A stretch of 26,728 nt of DNA. Source: Syntrophosphaera sp035450685 (GTDB taxonomy: Bacteria; Cloacimonadota; Cloacimonadia; Cloacimonadales; Cloacimonadaceae). Below, in pieces: positions 15,872-23,605 of this stretch. The number at the start of each line of letters is the position of its first letter. The stretch's first letter is position 1. A program made the position numbers and the translations under genes. The stretch is taken from positions 1-26,728 of the forward strand of contig DAOTNF010000025.1 in assembly GCA_035450685.1 (NCBI GenBank), written 5' to 3'. Below the pieces are notes generated by a model. The model ran no database searches, was not told the origin of the DNA, and saw nothing but the letters and a program-made list of their open reading frames with translations.

Positions 15872-17281
15872 TCACTGTTGCTTGTTGCGCACCCATTCCT
15901 TCACTGCCAAAAGAGGGATTATGCTCAGCCAGCGCAAGACCCCGCCCACGCCAAAGACCACCTGCTCCGGCTCCAGCACCCGGATTCCCACATCCAACTT
16001 CTGGGGGAAGAAAACCCCCGTCAGCAGGGTCGAGGCCATCATGCTCACCCCCGCCACTGCACCATAGATCGCACTGTAGGTCTGTTCACGCCCCTTGCCC
16101 GCCACAGCCAGCACAAAGTTGGTGGTCGCGACCCCGTTGCCCGCCCACATGAACCCCGAGATCAGGGCCTCCAGCCACAGGATGGAATAGTTCTGGGGGC
16201 TCATGGTAAGCCAAAACATGGGATTTAGCCCTCCCAATGCCACGCAGATTATCATCGCTGTCCGGTTGCCATAGCGGTCGATAAAACGCCCCCAAAAGGA
16301 ATAGGACAACAGCGATGAACTCATGTGCAGCGTGCTGTAGAGCTGCATCTGAAACATGCTCATGCGCAGCTTTTTGAGCATGAAAGGCCCCCAGAAAGCG
16401 CTGCCCACCCCGGTGGCCAGCATCCACCAAATCCCAAACACCAGCAGCAACCGGAAATTCTTGTTTTTGAAAGGCTCAATGTATTTTTGCCAGAGGGGAA
16501 TGCTCTGCTGCAGCGAACGCTTGCGGTCAGGCTGGCGGGCGAGGATCAGCAGGCTGATAAAGCCCAGCAGCGCCGCAATCACAAAGACAACCGCCAGCCA
16601 CACAGCCTGGTTGCGCGGGGTGAAAAAGCTCTCCACATCCAGCCAACCCGCCAGCAGCCCGCGCAGGAAGCCTCCTCCCCGCTCGAAAAGATCGGTGCAA
16701 TAGCTGAAGATGTAGCCCGCCACCAGGCCGGCAAAAACCAGGATTTGGTTGCGCCTGGCAAAAAAGCGCCCCCTGATTCCGATGGGGATCAGATCGCTCA
16801 CCCAGGCGATCCAGATGTTGCCCCCGACCGCCTGCAGCCCCGCGCTCAGGAAGAGCAGGCCCAAGACATAGGCTATCCCGTGCCGGGGATCGGAAAAGAG
16901 CAACGCCGCCCCGATGAAGAAGGTGAGGAAGCGCCCCGCCGCGGTCACCGCGATGCAAACCTTGCGCCTTTTCTTCAAGCGGTGCGTCAGTGCCACTCCC
17001 AGAGGCTGGAAGATCGCCGACACCTGGCCCAGCGCGCTCAGGACGCTGAACTGCATTGGCGAAGCCCCCAACAGCACCATGAACTTGGTGATGAAGCTGC
17101 TGCCGATGGTGGCCAGCCCTCCATAGATCTGCGCGAAGATTCCTTCCAGGATCGAGACGCGATATGCCTTCAGCACGGTGAAATTACCGCGCTTGCGCTT
17201 GTTGTTGGAACCATTCGCCAAATCTTGTCTCATCTGCTTCTGTCCCTGGAGGGATATCTGTGTCTTATCCGCGCGGCTCAT
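15872..17281 (-). CDS. Major facilitator superfamily transporter
   Basis: This 469-residue protein has a basic N-terminal tail of about 40 residues and then about 11-12 hydrophobic segments in two halves split by a charged loop (about 245-275, QPDRKRSLQQ). The loop after the second and third segments carries HRLKKRRK, matching the basic A-like motif of the superfamily, and RFIDRYGNR is its counterpart in the second half. The overall style resembles uncharacterised MFS members found in Bacteroidetes and Cloacimonadota. The substrate cannot be named. The start may be at 17281 or at a second ATG (17233, residue 17). Neither has a strong ribosome site. It stands between the repeat island and rpmF and has no evident operon partner. 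Confidence 0.85.
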   Translation of the reverse strand: MSRADKTQISLQGQKQMRQDLANGSNNKRKRGNFTVLKAYRVSILEGIFAQIYGGLATIGSSFITKFMVLLGASPMQFSVLSALGQVSAIFQPLGVALTHRLKKRRKVCIAVTAAGRFLTFFIGAALLFSDPRHGIAYVLGLLFLSAGLQAVGGNIWIAWVSDLIPIGIRGRFFARRNQILVFAGLVAGYIFSYCTDLFERGGGFLRGLLAGWLDVESFFTPRNQAVWLAVVFVIAALLGFISLLILARQPDRKRSLQQSIPLWQKYIEPFKNKNFRLLLVFGIWWMLATGVGSAFWGPFMLKKLRMSMFQMQLYSTLHMSSSLLSYSFWGRFIDRYGNRTAMIICVALGGLNPMFWLTMSPQNYSILWLEALISGFMWAGNGVATTNFVLAVAGKGREQTYSAIYGAVAGVSMMASTLLTGVFFPQKLDVGIRVLEPEQVVFGVGGVLRWLSIIPLLAVKEWVRNKQQ

Positions 17282-17379
17282 TGCTTCCGCGCTTGGGGAC
17301 TTTCTTTTAGGCGCGCCTTTCTTGTAAAGATATTTCCTGAAGCCCTGCTCGAAACAGACCCTGCCAGACTCCGAACCGC

Positions 17380-17399
17380 GTCATCCCGTGATCCAGTCT
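17380..17399 (-). repeat. Collapsed copy of the dispersed hairpin repeat
   Basis: On the minus strand this reads AGACTGGATCACGGGATGAC. Compared with the short form at 2953-2995 it lacks exactly the loop and one arm of the stem (12 bases), as expected from a slip or recombination between the CGGG arms. Confidence 0.6.
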
Positions 17400-17411
17400 C
17401 TTTATCATTTT

Positions 17412-17437
17412 GGTGGAAAGGTGGAAAGGTGGAAAGG
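17412..17437. repeat. Tandem GGTGGAAA repeat, three units
   Basis: Three perfect 8-base units GGTGGAAA are followed by GG. The complementary form TTTCCACC recurs in the tails at 3128-3140 and 18364-18382, always close to a hairpin repeat. Confidence 0.8.
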
Positions 17438-17884
17438 TTTTACATCCAGACTTAATGTTGAAACCCAAATGTTGGCGTAATAAACCAACTCCTTGTTTAT
17501 CCGGTTGTTTGAGGGCATCTGATATTTCTCGTTAATCACGATCCATGTAAAGCCAAGTGGCTAAATGTAATATTTTTTTGCAAGATTTGAACCATATTCC
17601 AGGAAAGCACTTAACTCATCATATTTTGTATTGTGGTCTTATTGTGTGTTTCACGTTTTGTGGTAGAAAATACCACGCCTGCACCCCGTTTGTGGTAAAT
17701 ACTACCCAACTCAGCATGGAGTTCTAAGAGCCTTTCCCGGATACATAATGCCATCAGACACTTGGCCTCTTAGGACTTCATGCGGGGGAAGAACCAGTTT
17801 TGATAATGCAGGCGGAAACAGTATAAACCTTTCCAATTCGTAGCACCTATATATTATGGGGGCCTCATTTGAATCCCGGGTTCC

Positions 17885-17987
17885 GGCGTGGGTCTTCCTG
17901 GGGTCAACCTTATAATTTATAAGGATGACCTAAGGATGATGGCACAGAATCCAGTCGTAGCGAAGGAGGGCGGTATGACGCATTATG
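17885..17987 (+). repeat. Element R, copy B (103 bp)
   Basis: This is the plus-strand partner of 3268-3370, aligned without gaps at 79 of 103 positions. The shared frame reads LRMMAQNPVVAKEGGM. The codons for KEGGM are AAG GAG GGC GGT ATG, which at the same time look like a Shine-Dalgarno sequence with the ATG at 17975. From a GTG at 17888 the frame stays open to 18190 (100 codons), but it runs through a hairpin repeat and the part beyond 17987 looks non-coding. Confidence 0.7.
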
Positions 17988-18056
17988 CGGACTGTAAAGG
18001 ATTAACTATGCGTTTATCAAGTAATTTATGCCGGTTGTTTTTGGGCTGGGTGGTCG

Positions 18057-18082
18057 TTTCTAAAAGACTGGATCCCGGGTCA
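18057..18082 (+). repeat. Truncated copy of the dispersed hairpin repeat
   Basis: The leader and first arm are present (TTTCTAAAAGACTGGATCCC then GGGTCA), but the second arm is replaced by TGTGGTTCACG. The 25 bases before it resemble those before the copy at 3038. Confidence 0.7.
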
Positions 18083-18214
18083 TGTGGTTCACGAAGATTT
18101 ACGCGGATTGATGTTATGTTGGGTTCGGGATTTGGTAGTTGTTTTTCGGCTGGACGCTTGTCCTTATCCTGTTCTATTAATTTGTGTTAATTTGTGTAAT
18201 TTGTGGACCTTATT

Positions 18215-18294
18215 AAAAGACTGGATCACGGCTCAAGTCACCCCACCAAACCGCTACGCGCTTTGGCGGGGACCCCGACAGCCCGGGATGACAC
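18215..18294 (+). repeat. Dispersed hairpin repeat, nested long form
   Basis: It starts AAAAGACTGGATCACGG and ends AGCCCGGGATGACAC like the short forms. In place of the short loop it carries an inner inverted repeat: CCCCACCAAA (18241-18250) with TTTGGCGGGG (18262-18271), one mismatch, around CCGCTACGCGC. Bases 18231-18259 recur in reverse at the right edge of the window. Confidence 0.8.
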
Positions 18295-18382
18295 AGATAG
18301 AGTCTGACGTGGCTTGTTTCAGGGCTGGTGGACTTGTTTCGGGGGAAACCATTCCACCATTTCACCTTTCCACCTTTCCACC
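18295..18382 (+). repeat. Repeat tail behind the long hairpin
   Basis: The order AGATAGAGTCTG, GGCTTGTTTC, GGGGAAACC, TTCCACCATTTCACC and TTTCCACC copies that at 3081-3140, with an extra GGGCTGGTGGACTTGTTTC insertion. It ends at the stop codon of the M14 gene that is read toward it. Confidence 0.7.
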
Positions 18383-20698
18383 TCATTTGATGAGCATCAT
18401 CTTTTGGGTGCGGCGATAGTCCTTACTTTCCAGGCGGTAGAAATAGATGCCGCTGCCCAGAGCGTTTCCCCTGTCGTCCTTGCCGTCCCAGATCACCTGA
18501 TGCCTTCCGGCGGGCAAATCTGCTTCCACCAATTTGCGCACGATCTGGCCGCGCAGGTTGAAGATGCTGATCCTGGCGGGGCCTGGCCTGGCAAGGTCAT
18601 AGCTGATGGTGGTGCTGGGGTTGAAGGGATTGGGATGGTTGCCCCAGAGCCGGGTGATGGCGGGAAATTCGGCCAGTTGCTCATCCAAAGGAGTGGCGCA
18701 GCCATTGAAGATCTGGATGTTGTCGATCGTCCAGCCCGGATCGGTGAGTTCCACATGCACGGATTGGTCGGTGAGGCGGAACCTCATCCAGATGCTCTGG
18801 CCGGAGTAAGCGTCAAGGGGGACGTACTCACGCCTGAAATAGTCGTGCTGGCCTGACTTTTGCCAGACCGGGGTCCACTGTTCGCCATCGGTGGAAATCT
18901 CCACCGTCACGAAATCGTAGCCGTATTCGGTGTAAACATGCGAATCGAAGGCGAGCATATTGTTGGCTGTGGCGGAAATGCTGATGGGTTGCCCGGTGCT
19001 GATCCAGACATCGCAATTCATCTCGTAAAAGCCCCAGCCACCCCAACTATCCGTGACGGCGTGGCCGGATGCGGCAAGCTGGTCCTGCAGCACCCAGGGT
19101 CCCTGGATGTTCCAGCCATCAACGCCGGATTCCCAGTCCTCGCTGAAGTAAACGTTGGCCTCGCCAAGCTGGAAATGGAATTGGTTCTGGGAAGGGCTGA
19201 CTTCCATAGTGCCGAGGTAGGGATAGTGGCCGGGGGAGGTGACCTCAATAGTATATTGTCCCTCAAAGGTTTCGAGGGAGAAATTGCCATAGATGTCCAG
19301 GGTCTGGATATCGGTTTCCGGTGCAATGATCTTGAGCTTGGCCGCCAGAGGCTGGCCATTGCAGGTAACCGAACCAGTCACAGTGACCGGGGTCTTGGGC
19401 TCGAGGTCGAAATTGCGGATGGTCCAGGATCCGTTGTAAACCATCACGCTGGGCACCACCAGATCCCAATAGCCACGTTTGCGGATGGTGATGGGATAGC
19501 TGCCGGTGGGCAGGGCCTTCCAGTATCTTCCGGTGTCGGGGTTGGAGGTGCGGGGGCGGAACCAGGGGGCGTGACGGTTTTCGACTATGATCTCGGCCTC
19601 CAGGGGTTCCTGGGTGACCGCATCGCGGATATTGCCGGTGAGCATCGAGCTGGACGGCACCGCGTTGGAGAAGGGAAGAGCGCGGTTCAGCAGCCAGCGG
19701 ACGCCGTTGCTGCAGCGCTGCACGGTGTCCACCATGAGGGTGGAATCTGGCTGCAGGTGGCGGGTGCCGCACTCGACCAGGATCTGGAACGAGCCGTATT
19801 GTTGATACATCCAGTCGTGGAAAGCTCCCTTGCGGCCGAGGTTGGGCAGGGCTTGATAGGGACCTGTGCCGTCTTGTTTGATGATCTGTGAGCTTATCCC
19901 CTGGCAGATGGAGAAGGCGAAAGCGTTGTCCGGCGAGGGCCTTTGTTCCTTCCAATTGAAGGAATAGTAGGCTTTTTCGCTGAAGTTTCCGCTTCGGGAA
20001 GAGTGCCAGCAGATGGAATAGACAAACTTATATTGATCGCAGAGGGCTTTAATGGCCTGGTTCTCGCTCTCGCTCATGGGCGCGTGGCCGCGGTAGTAGT
20101 CATAGGCTTCCGGGGCTTCCAGTGTTGGGGGCTGCCCCAGGGTATCGCCGTGGCACCAGTTGAAGCTGAAGTTGCGGTTGATATCCACTCCGTCGATGTC
20201 GTATCCCACCAGGGGAGCGAAGTCGAAGATGCCATTGCCGTTGATGTCGCGCTTATTCTTACGATAGGAGGTATCCATGTTGCTGGTGACCACGTTGTGA
20301 CCTTCGGGATTGAGGGTTGGGACGAACCACATGTCGAGGAAGTTGATCCATTGGGCATAAGGCTGGTTGGTGCGGTTGGTGAGGATTTCCTCGATGTTGC
20401 TCAGGGTGATCTGGACTCCCAGAACCTCCTCGGCGTGCACCTGTCCCACAAAGAGCAGGGCGGGTTCCTCTTCATCGTTTTCTACGTTGTCCGAGATACG
20501 CATGGCATAGATGGGCAGGTTATCCTGCTGGGAATAGCCGATCAGAACGCGGCGGGCGATATCCGGGTGTTGGGCCTGGTAATCGGCCAGCATCTGCGTG
20601 ATCTCATCATAAGTGTTGTAACAGGTGGGCAAATCGGTCAGTTGGGCCCATAACCCGCATACGGATAGCAAAGCGGCAACTATAAGAAAATAACGCAT
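18383..20698 (-). CDS. Secreted M14 zinc carboxypeptidase with C-terminal FlgD-like module
   Basis: This 771-residue exported enzyme has a signal peptide (1-19, ending LWAQ). The M14 catalytic domain covers about 22-335, with zinc ligands H88, E91 (VHAEE) and H232 (ICWHSS), substrate contacts N174-R175 (VDINRNF) and general base E309 (ILVECGT). Two carboxypeptidase regulatory-like domains follow (about 350-435 and 440-515). A beta-sandwich with EDWESGVDGWNIQGPW comes next (about 525-665). The FlgD-like tail (687-771) opens NHPNPFNPSTTISY and ends MMLIK, the form used by secreted FCB-group proteins for type IX-like export or anchoring. The start has GGAGAG four bases upstream. A peptide-scavenging role is likely. 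The stop abuts repeat sequence, with no T-run terminator. Confidence 0.94.
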   Translation of the reverse strand: MRYFLIVAALLSVCGLWAQLTDLPTCYNTYDEITQMLADYQAQHPDIARRVLIGYSQQDNLPIYAMRISDNVENDEEEPALLFVGQVHAEEVLGVQITLSNIEEILTNRTNQPYAQWINFLDMWFVPTLNPEGHNVVTSNMDTSYRKNKRDINGNGIFDFAPLVGYDIDGVDINRNFSFNWCHGDTLGQPPTLEAPEAYDYYRGHAPMSESENQAIKALCDQYKFVYSICWHSSRSGNFSEKAYYSFNWKEQRPSPDNAFAFSICQGISSQIIKQDGTGPYQALPNLGRKGAFHDWMYQQYGSFQILVECGTRHLQPDSTLMVDTVQRCSNGVRWLLNRALPFSNAVPSSSMLTGNIRDAVTQEPLEAEIIVENRHAPWFRPRTSNPDTGRYWKALPTGSYPITIRKRGYWDLVVPSVMVYNGSWTIRNFDLEPKTPVTVTGSVTCNGQPLAAKLKIIAPETDIQTLDIYGNFSLETFEGQYTIEVTSPGHYPYLGTMEVSPSQNQFHFQLGEANVYFSEDWESGVDGWNIQGPWVLQDQLAASGHAVTDSWGGWGFYEMNCDVWISTGQPISISATANNMLAFDSHVYTEYGYDFVTVEISTDGEQWTPVWQKSGQHDYFRREYVPLDAYSGQSIWMRFRLTDQSVHVELTDPGWTIDNIQIFNGCATPLDEQLAEFPAITRLWGNHPNPFNPSTTISYDLARPGPARISIFNLRGQIVRKLVEADLPAGRHQVIWDGKDDRGNALGSGIYFYRLESKDYRRTQKMMLIK

Positions 20699-20790
20699 TT
20701 ATCTCTCCAACAAGGGCAATCTTTCGTGGTTATGGAATGCAAGATACAAGCCAATTGGCCTGTAAAATAAAGCGGATACGGAGCGTGGGG

Positions 20791-21825
20791 CTAATACAGC
20801 AAGACCCTCGCCGTAAGGCTGCTTTCCTGGGAGCTGAGGCGGATCAGATAGACGCCCGGTGTGAGGGCCTCTCCTGCGCCGTCCCTGCCATCCCACTGGA
20901 GTTCCGAACTGCCTCTGGGCAGGGATTCCTGCCAGGTACGGACTTTTTGTCCCCGCATGTTATAGACTGTGGCGGTGACTGTGGCGGGGTCTTTGCAGCT
21001 AAGCGAGATCTTCACCGACTCCCGGAAGGGATTGGGATACACGCGGTCCAGCACCAGCAGGGGCATGGCGGGAGCGGCGGGGTCTTCATTGGCAACCGGC
21101 CCCCAGATGCGGTTCACGAACTCCGGGTGGTCCACAAAGGGGTTGCGATTGCCCAAAAAGCCGTGGATGGCGCTGTTGCGGGCAATCTCGGTTGCGTCGG
21201 GTGGGTCCATGGTATTCCAGGTGACGAGGTCTGGGATCATGTTCACGTTCTGCTGCGTGAGGGTGTCGTAGTAGCGGGTGTTAAAATAGAGCAGCGCGCG
21301 GGCGATGTCGCCCTTGGATTCGTCGGCTGGTTCAAAGACGGTGTAACCGGTGTAGGACTGTCCCCGGTAGCTCTGCCAGGGGGTGTTGTTGTAATAGACG
21401 TTGGCGGAGGCGTGGTTTGCCACCGTGAAGATGGGGTAGTTGCCGCGGGAGCTGTTGACCACGCTGTTGGAGGGGAAAAGGTGGTGCAGGTCGGCTTTCT
21501 TGCGGCTGGATTCCGAGGAGGAGAACCAGCTTTGGGCGTAGGTGTGTTCGGTATTGGGGTTGTTCGAGCCGGTGTAGTTGTAGCCCACGTAGTAGCTCTG
21601 GCCAGTGTAGATGCAGGTCACGTAGCCGTTGGTGTTGTCCAGTTCTTGAAAGAGGAATTCCTTTGCGCCGGTGTAGTTGCTGTAAGTATTGGTGGAGATG
21701 AGCGAATGCAGTGCCGTGTAAAGCTGCTGCCCGGTGAGATTGATTACCGCGTCGTAGTAGTTGCCCTGGGCAAAGGCTGCCGCGGCAAGGGCAAGTATGA
21801 TCAGGGTCAGAGATATTCTTTTCAT
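20791..21825 (-). CDS. Secreted endonuclease I with FlgD-like C-terminus
   Basis: This 344-residue exported nuclease has a signal peptide of 1-20 (AFAQ). The endonuclease I (EndA/NucM/Vvn) fold is shown by NTEHTYAQSWF with E93-H94 at the active site, DLHHLFPSN (112-120), SRGNYP, ESKGDIARALLYFNTRY and HGFLGNRNPFVDHPEF. The usual WP of the EHTWPQS motif is YA here. The enzyme family cuts DNA and RNA with a single metal ion. A FlgD-like module (about 258-344, YPNPFRESVKISL) closes the protein and suggests type IX-like secretion. It starts 3 bases after gmhA and so is the last gene of the add-gmhA unit, with its ribosome site (GAGGA) inside the gmhA end. A weak dyad (GCCAATTGGC, 20750-20759) follows the stop. 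Confidence 0.92.
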   Translation of the reverse strand: MKRISLTLIILALAAAAFAQGNYYDAVINLTGQQLYTALHSLISTNTYSNYTGAKEFLFQELDNTNGYVTCIYTGQSYYVGYNYTGSNNPNTEHTYAQSWFSSSESSRKKADLHHLFPSNSVVNSSRGNYPIFTVANHASANVYYNNTPWQSYRGQSYTGYTVFEPADESKGDIARALLYFNTRYYDTLTQQNVNMIPDLVTWNTMDPPDATEIARNSAIHGFLGNRNPFVDHPEFVNRIWGPVANEDPAAPAMPLLVLDRVYPNPFRESVKISLSCKDPATVTATVYNMRGQKVRTWQESLPRGSSELQWDGRDGAGEALTPGVYLIRLSSQESSLTARVLLY

Positions 21826-21828
21826 GGT

Positions 21829-22407
21829 CTATTCCTCGGAAAATAGCAAGTGTTCCACGCACTCGATGAGAGTATGCAGGATAAGTGTGTGCAGTTCCTG
21901 GATGCGGGCTGTGGAAGAGGCCGGAACCAGTAGCTGGTGGTCGCAGGCTCCTGCCAGTGCTCCGCCGGAAGCTCCTGAAAGCAGAACGGTGTGGCAGGCG
22001 GCGCCGCGGGCGGCTGCCAGTCCCTGGATAATATTGGCCGAGTCGCCGCTGGTGGAAATTCCGATCGCCACATCCCCCGGAACAGCGTAGGCCTGAACGC
22101 CCCGGGCAAAGACCTGGTCGAATCCGTAGTCGTTGGCGACGCAGGTGAGGAAGCTGGGGTCGGAGAGGGCGATGGCGGGCAGGGCTTTGCGGTCTTTCCG
22201 GAAGCGCCCCGTGAGTTCCTCGGCAAAGTGCATGGCGTCTGCCATCGAGCCGCCGTTTCCAAAGACCAGCACCTTGTTTCCGGCTTTCAAGCATCCGGCG
22301 ACAAGCCCCGCGACCGCCTCCAGTTCCCGCAGGTTGGCTTCCTGTTCCATAAAGCCCCGCAGGGTTTGCAGGGCTTCCTGCAGCGAGTTTTGGATAATCT
22401 GGCGCAT
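21829..22407 (-). CDS. gmhA: Sedoheptulose 7-phosphate isomerase (phosphoheptose isomerase), SIS family
   Basis: This 192-residue SIS-domain protein fits the GmhA family, which makes D-glycero-D-manno-heptose 7-phosphate, the first step to the ADP-heptose used in lipopolysaccharide core or glycans. The sugar-phosphate loop is FGNGGSMADAMH (49-60), with ISTSGDSANI as the second phosphate contact. The zinc ligands of E. coli GmhA have counterparts at H60, E64, Q170 and H178. DiaA-like proteins share this fold but normally lack that full set, so gmhA is preferred. The gene begins one base after the add stop and ends 3 bases before the nuclease gene. The other heptose genes are not in the window. 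Confidence 0.88.
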   Translation of the reverse strand: MRQIIQNSLQEALQTLRGFMEQEANLRELEAVAGLVAGCLKAGNKVLVFGNGGSMADAMHFAEELTGRFRKDRKALPAIALSDPSFLTCVANDYGFDQVFARGVQAYAVPGDVAIGISTSGDSANIIQGLAAARGAACHTVLLSGASGGALAGACDHQLLVPASSTARIQELHTLILHTLIECVEHLLFSEE

Positions 22408-22408
22408 C

Positions 22409-23488
22409 TTACAGGCTTTCCTTGACCTTCACCTTGGTCTTGAGTTCGCTTTCCTCTATCTCTTCAAACTCTTGCAGGGTTTCGTTGATCAGCCGGACAC
22501 GCTCCTTGTAGGGCAGGAACGCGCTCTTGAAGCCGTTGAGGATCACATACTTGATGGTGGGGTAGTCCAGCTTGAGTTCGTTGATGGCCAGCATATATTC
22601 GTCGGTGACGGTGGTGTCGCTGATGGTGCGGTTGTCGGTGTTGATGGTCACGCGCAGGCCATAGTCGATGTAGAAATCGATGGGATGGTTGCGGATATCG
22701 GGCACCGCCTTGGTGTGAAAGTTGCTTTTGAGGCATATTTCCAGGGGGATGCGGTGGTCGTTCACATAGTTCAGCAGGTCTCCGTCCTCCACCAGCCTTG
22801 TTCCGTGGCCGATGCGGTGCGTGCCGCAATAGTGCAGCGCCTGGTGGATGCTTTCCGGCCCGTAGGCTTCTCCGGCGTGGATGGTGATGTTGAGGTTGTT
22901 TTTCAGGGCGAGGTCGAAGGCTTCCTTGTGGGCTTTGGCGGGGTTGTTGTATTCGCCGCCTGCCAGGTCAAAGCCGATCACACCTTTGTTTTTGAAGGCG
23001 ATGGCCAGTTCCGCCAGCTTGAGCGAGCTGGTGGGGTCCATGTCGCGGATGCCGCAGATGATCACGCCGGTCTTGATTTTGAACTCCCTTTCCGCCCGTC
23101 TGAGGCCATCGATCACCGCCTGGGAGATTTCGGTCAGCTTGAGTCCCCGGTTGGTGTGCAGGATGGGGGAATAGCGCACTTCCATGTAGCGGACGTTTTC
23201 CCGGGCGGCGTCTTCCGCCAGTTCATAAGCGGCGCGGCGGAGGCTTTCCTTGGTCTGCAGCACCAGATTCACGATGGGGAAGCCACGCAGGTATTCTTCC
23301 AGGCTGGAGGTATGTTCTCCGCAGACGATGAGCTTGTGCATCTCATCCGGATCGGTGGTTGGGAGCTGGATATTCTGCTCCTTTGCCAGTTCGATCAGCG
23401 TGCTGATGCGCAGGCTGCCATCCAGATGGACGTGGAGGTCTGTCTTGGGGAGTTTTTCGATTAACTCCCGGGTCATTTTTATCTTCAT
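22409..23488 (-). CDS. add: Adenosine deaminase family protein
   Basis: This 359-residue amidohydrolase carries the full zinc site of the family: H19 and H21 (DLHVHLDGS), H204 (ITIHAGEAYG), E207 as catalytic acid, H228 (HRIGHG) and D285 (TINTDNRTIS). It should convert adenosine and deoxyadenosine to inosine forms. An alternative is 6-amino-6-deoxyfutalosine deaminase of the menaquinone pathway, which has the same motifs. Nothing nearby supports that pathway. The start at 23488 has AAGGACAG just upstream, and a good promoter lies about 27 bases before it. It is the first gene of add-gmhA-endonuclease I. With a secreted nuclease in the same unit, purine salvage is a reasonable role. Confidence 0.9.
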   Translation of the reverse strand: MKIKMTRELIEKLPKTDLHVHLDGSLRISTLIELAKEQNIQLPTTDPDEMHKLIVCGEHTSSLEEYLRGFPIVNLVLQTKESLRRAAYELAEDAARENVRYMEVRYSPILHTNRGLKLTEISQAVIDGLRRAEREFKIKTGVIICGIRDMDPTSSLKLAELAIAFKNKGVIGFDLAGGEYNNPAKAHKEAFDLALKNNLNITIHAGEAYGPESIHQALHYCGTHRIGHGTRLVEDGDLLNYVNDHRIPLEICLKSNFHTKAVPDIRNHPIDFYIDYGLRVTINTDNRTISDTTVTDEYMLAINELKLDYPTIKYVILNGFKSAFLPYKERVRLINETLQEFEEIEESELKTKVKVKESL

Positions 23489-23514
23489 AATCTGTCCTTA
23501 TAAATTAACAAGAC

Positions 23515-23542
23515 ATAATAACGACAAGGCAGATCATGTCAA
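23515..23542 (-). promoter_or_regulatory. Sigma-70-like promoter of add-gmhA-endonuclease I
   Basis: TTGACA (23542-23537), a 16-base spacer and TATTAT (23520-23515) form a near-consensus promoter. The predicted start is about 20 bases before the add ATG. The -35 is embedded in CGATTTTGATTGACA, which is repeated exactly before rpmF. Confidence 0.7.
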
Positions 23543-23605
23543 TCAAAATCGTCTCCAGCCTCGTTGCGAGGAAGGATGGGGGCAACACAGATTTGGATGG
23601 AGCGC

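Larger units (their letters stand above)
17282..18382. other. Large gene-free repeat island
   Basis: These 1101 bases hold no convincing protein gene. From left to right I see a collapsed hairpin repeat (17380-17399), a GGTGGAAA tandem repeat (17412-17437), an AT-rich part with GTGGTA dyads (about 17540-17760), element R copy B (17885-17987), a truncated hairpin (18057-18082), a nested long hairpin (18215-18294) and the TTCCACC tail (18295-18382). The island separates the MFS gene from the second M14 peptidase. Its composition differs from the coding parts, especially the AT-rich middle. Confidence 0.75.

Noticed and set aside
15850..15877. AGTGAA/TTCACT inverted repeat at the end of the MFS gene as a terminator
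   Set aside because: The stem is AT-rich and bulged, overlaps the coding end and has no T-run.
17888..18190. A 100-codon plus-strand frame through element R copy B
   Set aside because: Only the first part is shared with copy A. The rest crosses a hairpin repeat and reads as random sequence, so I list the element and not a gene.
20750..20759. GCCAATTGGC palindrome after the endonuclease gene as a terminator
   Set aside because: The loop is absent and no T-run follows. It may be chance or a protein site.
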